Of a DNA stretch of 64,000 bases, positions 60,940 to 64,000 are shown piece after piece (positions within the stretch are counted from its first letter, which is position 1; the number at the start of each line of letters is the position of its first letter). Made by a program: the position numbers and the translations under genes. The notes under the pieces are model-generated. The model did no database searches. It saw only the letters and a list, made by a program, of their open reading frames with translations, and had not been told where the DNA came from. The stretch covers positions 43,123 through 107,122 of the forward strand of contig VWZS01000189.1 in assembly GCA_013397075.1 (NCBI GenBank), in the 5' to 3' direction. The DNA is from Rhabdornis inornatus. Its lineage: Eukaryota > Chordata > Aves > Passeriformes > Rhabdornithidae.

Positions 60940-63900
60940 AAGCATAGACTTGAAGACAAGCACAAATAACCTGCCTGAACTCAGGTAAGGTATGCTAGAT
61001 TTGAATTTAAGTAAAGAAAGTAGCATAGAAATAGGTGATTTACTGTACAAATCCTGAGCAGTGTTTTTCTCCACACATATTTTGACACATATTGGTATTT
61101 GTTTTAATTCATATGCCACTGTCTCCCCAAGTATTTGACTTTGACTTAACACGTTACATTGCATGAAGTGCTCTAATTTAACATGCAATGGTACCTCAGA
61201 GAGAATTTCTTAATCTAAACCAATGTATATAATCTTCTAGAAATTCTTATGATGATGTATTCCATGAAAGACCAGCAATAAACATTTCTATGTGTATCTG
61301 TAAAACATTTCACAATATGTGCCATGCAAATCCTATTTGACATTCTCAGCTTGTATCACCTGCTTGCATCGGAGGGCTGCTTTTATGAAGAGGGTGGTGC
61401 ATCATGAGACAGTTAAAATGAAATACTGGGAAGAAAAGAAAAATTGCCAAAATGCACTGTCTGCTAAAGCTTGTCTTACAATTTGTTTGCTACATTTGAT
61501 CTTCTACAGTCATAACTGGTTTGAAGAGAAAAGTGTCACCATCACCAAAGGCAAAACAGAGTTCCGTGTACTCCTACTTGGACTGTCCCTCATGAGCTGG
61601 ATTTAGCACCACCTGCAATTTGTGGCAGAAGCTTGAAAATCCACACAGGAATCAGAGTTTGGACTTGTGCCTAGCCCAGAGCTGGTCCTGTGGGGAAGCA
61701 AAGAAAAGGGCTCTCGGCATTTTCTAATCTTTCTGTCATTTCATTAAATGGAATCAACATGAATTTGCTCCTCATTTCTTGCAGGCTTTGGGCATCGATT
61801 TTTGTCTGTTTCAGTTTTTTTCTTCTGGACATTTAACAGGGAATATACTTTAGCATTACCACATAAGTTATCAAAGACCTTCACAAATTAATTTCAGGTT
61901 GGTTATTTGCAAGATCAGATTTGGGCAGGATCTCTAACCTTATTGACTGTCAATTCCTTTTAAAATATTTTTTTTCTTTGCCTTCTTATTGCTAAAAGCT
62001 GTTTCAGGCACTCATGAAGCTTGATAGGAATTGCCTTGAAAATTCAGCTGAGTGATCAAAACTGACCAGACATGCAAGATGAATATTCATGGTTTATTGA
62101 AGCAACCTCCACCCTCTTCTCAGAGCAGGATACCTTCAGCTGACCTGTTGTCTCTTATACAAATTACTGCCTCATTACCATTCCTTCCTCTGAAATTTAG
62201 CTGCAAGGGACATCAAGCTCATGTTAAATAATTCAGAAAAAAAAAAGTGAAAGAGAACTGTATCTGATCCAAGGTGGAGGCACCTGAAATTCCCTTCTGT
62301 ATCTGCAAATGGAAGTGGACTTGAAGGGGCTACGAGAACCAGCTTCTCCCATTGGACATGAAGCATGGATATTACCCCTTTGATTTTAGACAAGTGGAAG
62401 GTAAGTGGCTGCATTTGCTCAGGTGACTTGTAGTTTGTAGTTGTGGAGGGTGGAGGTGGAGCACTTTGAGGATGTGATGTATTTCAGGTATTTAGACATC
62501 GACTTCAGGAGGCAAGGATTAAAATCCTTACACTGCTCACATCAACCTTCACTCTACTGGGGGCTCAAATCTCCAGGAAAACCGGACTGAAACCTGTCCC
62601 AAGCACCACAGGCTAGGAGCAAAGGGTACTTTGTGCTTGCACTCCTCCCACATGTTAAAATTGCTGAGGAAGGTCGTTCATTTACCAGCTGGCAATGACA
62701 AAAGGTTACCAAAGGAGCACCCTGGGCTGTGGGTTAGCACTGGGCTCCAGTGCAGCAGCAAAGAGAAAATTTGATTTTCATTGTCCTCATTTCTATGCCC
62801 TGACAGAGCAATCCTAGCCTTTCTTTCACCATAGTTCAAACATGAGAGCTCTGTGCTTTCAAGATTGACAACTTTCTTCAACAGCAGAAACAGAAAAAAA
62901 TTGCTGATGGTGGAGGAAGATGTGAGAGGTGATTTTCCTCCATTTACCCATGAACAAACACACTAGTGGTTGTCAGCAGACACGGATTTGTAGAGAAGTC
63001 AGTTGTGCCTTAAAACCCCAGGCAGGAAGGGGCAGAGTGCCTTTTGTGGACCAAAATGATGTTTGGGGAAGGTACTGTGGTAACTCCTTTAATACAGCCA
63101 GATTTCATGTGCAGCAAGAAGAGGGACTAAAAATAGAGCAAGATGCTAATGAGGGCCTGGCGCACACCATCTGCACAATGAGATGATGATTCTTTTTGAA
63201 AATGCAATAATTTAAGGGGTTGTTTCATTTTGTTTCTTTCTGCTGCTGCAAAATGTTCAGAAACATGAGGCTGTTTGGGTCTTCAATTTTTTCTCTTTAA
63301 TCTTAGGAAAATGAAATTGCAATGGACAGAGAAGAAAACAACGAGAAGCAAGAGTTGCTTCATTTTTCCTGAGGCTGCTCACATGTGATCAGCAAACAAA
63401 GTGGGTCAGAGCAGGCTTTCATAACACTTCAGGTGGATTCCCACACAGCCCAAGATGGGGGTTCAGGATATTTTTTACGAAGAGGGACTTTGACTCTTTT
63501 TCCCAATTTGTTGCCTCTGTAGCAGACAGCACTGGGAGCTCCCTGTCTTCAGCTTGGTCACCTCTACACCCAAAACCCACCTGGCATCTGCAGGTTAGCC
63601 TGGGACACTTGCTTTTGCGGCACACCAGTGGTTCCTTGTCTGCCCCTTTGGCTCACACGCAGACTTTCCCTGGGGATGGACATCCCGCTACCCTGGGAGG
63701 GAGACAAAGCAGAGGGAAGGACTTGCTGATGTCTGCTAGGAGCACGGGCACAGCAGAGCCCAAATCCAGGCTGGGACGCAGCTCTGGTGGTGGCGCTGAG
63801 CCATCCCCAACTCTGGTGCACCCAGGCAAAATTGCTCAATGGTTTGGGCAATAACAATAAGGACATTGAATGGTGCAGGCCTGTGTAAACTACCCCTCTG

Positions 63901-63960
63901 AAGGAAACCAGGCTGAAAATCACAGCAGGAAGATAACTGCTCAGGAAACATATATATACT
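60940..63960. other. Distal downstream intergenic DNA, no gene recognised
   Basis: This is mixed AT-rich DNA without a supported exon. Open frames such as 61319-61606 (+) and 63564-63923 (-) have no recognisable family features and are likely chance. Confidence 0.55.
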
Positions 63961-63980
63961 TATATTTATTTACTTGTTTA

Positions 63981-64000
63981 TTAATTAATTAATTAATTAA
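63981..64000. repeat. (TTAA)n microsatellite at the window end
   Basis: Five perfect TTAA units reach the last base of the window and follow an AT-rich TATATATA/TTTATTTA stretch. The repeat probably continues beyond the window. Confidence 0.9.

Noticed and set aside
63564..63923. 119-codon minus-strand frame near the window end
   Set aside because: No recognisable family features, and other frames are open over the same DNA.
1..64000. Search for CRISPR arrays, tRNA or rRNA genes and bacterial-type operons
   Set aside because: No regularly spaced repeats, cloverleaf-like A and B box pairs or tight gene clusters were seen. The window is vertebrate intron and intergenic DNA.

Overview
The window is a vertebrate, almost certainly avian, nuclear genomic segment. 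It has long AT-rich non-coding stretches, one GC-rich spliced gene, and several 5'-truncated copies of CR1 LINEs, the dominant retrotransposon of bird genomes. There are no operons, CRISPR arrays, bacterial IS elements or recognisable tRNA/rRNA genes. The species cannot be fixed from the sequence. A 60-base run of N lies inside a poly(A) tract, and there is one further ambiguous base.

The one gene I can support is SIAH3 (seven in absentia homolog 3), on the + strand. It has two coding exons separated by an intron of about 40.4 kb. Exon 1 (9729-9863) encodes the first 45 residues and ends in a perfect GTGAGT donor. Exon 2 (50281-50874) follows a pyrimidine-rich acceptor and encodes the remaining 197 residues: a short linker, a C2H2 SIAH-type zinc site and the SINA/TRAF-like domain. 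The predicted protein is 242 aa and has no RING finger, as expected for SIAH3. Upstream lie two inverted CCAAT boxes, an upstream ORF ending in 18 glutamine codons, and a CAG/CAA repeat that ends 20 bases before the start codon. Downstream lie a purine-rich triplet-like stretch and an AATAAA about 0.8 kb past the stop.

Layout: 1-9.4 kb is upstream intergenic DNA with one CpG-rich patch (3.48-3.78 kb) and AT-rich, homeodomain-site-rich blocks near the promoter. 9.4-9.86 kb is the promoter, 5' UTR and exon 1. 9.86-50.28 kb is the intron, holding three + strand CR1 fragments, weaker repeat relics, small tandem duplications, a 20-base palindrome and several AT-rich blocks that resemble conserved enhancers. 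50.28-51.7 kb is exon 2 and the 3' UTR. 51.7-64 kb is downstream intergenic DNA with one minus-strand CR1 fragment and an unresolved minus-strand ORF cluster (57.4-58.5 kb).

I did not find a clearly new biological system. The most interesting items are the polyglutamine uORF and CAG tract abutting the SIAH3 start, the shortened histidine-rich linker, the candidate intronic enhancers, and the minus-strand ORF cluster with signal-peptide-like and membrane-anchor-like ends.
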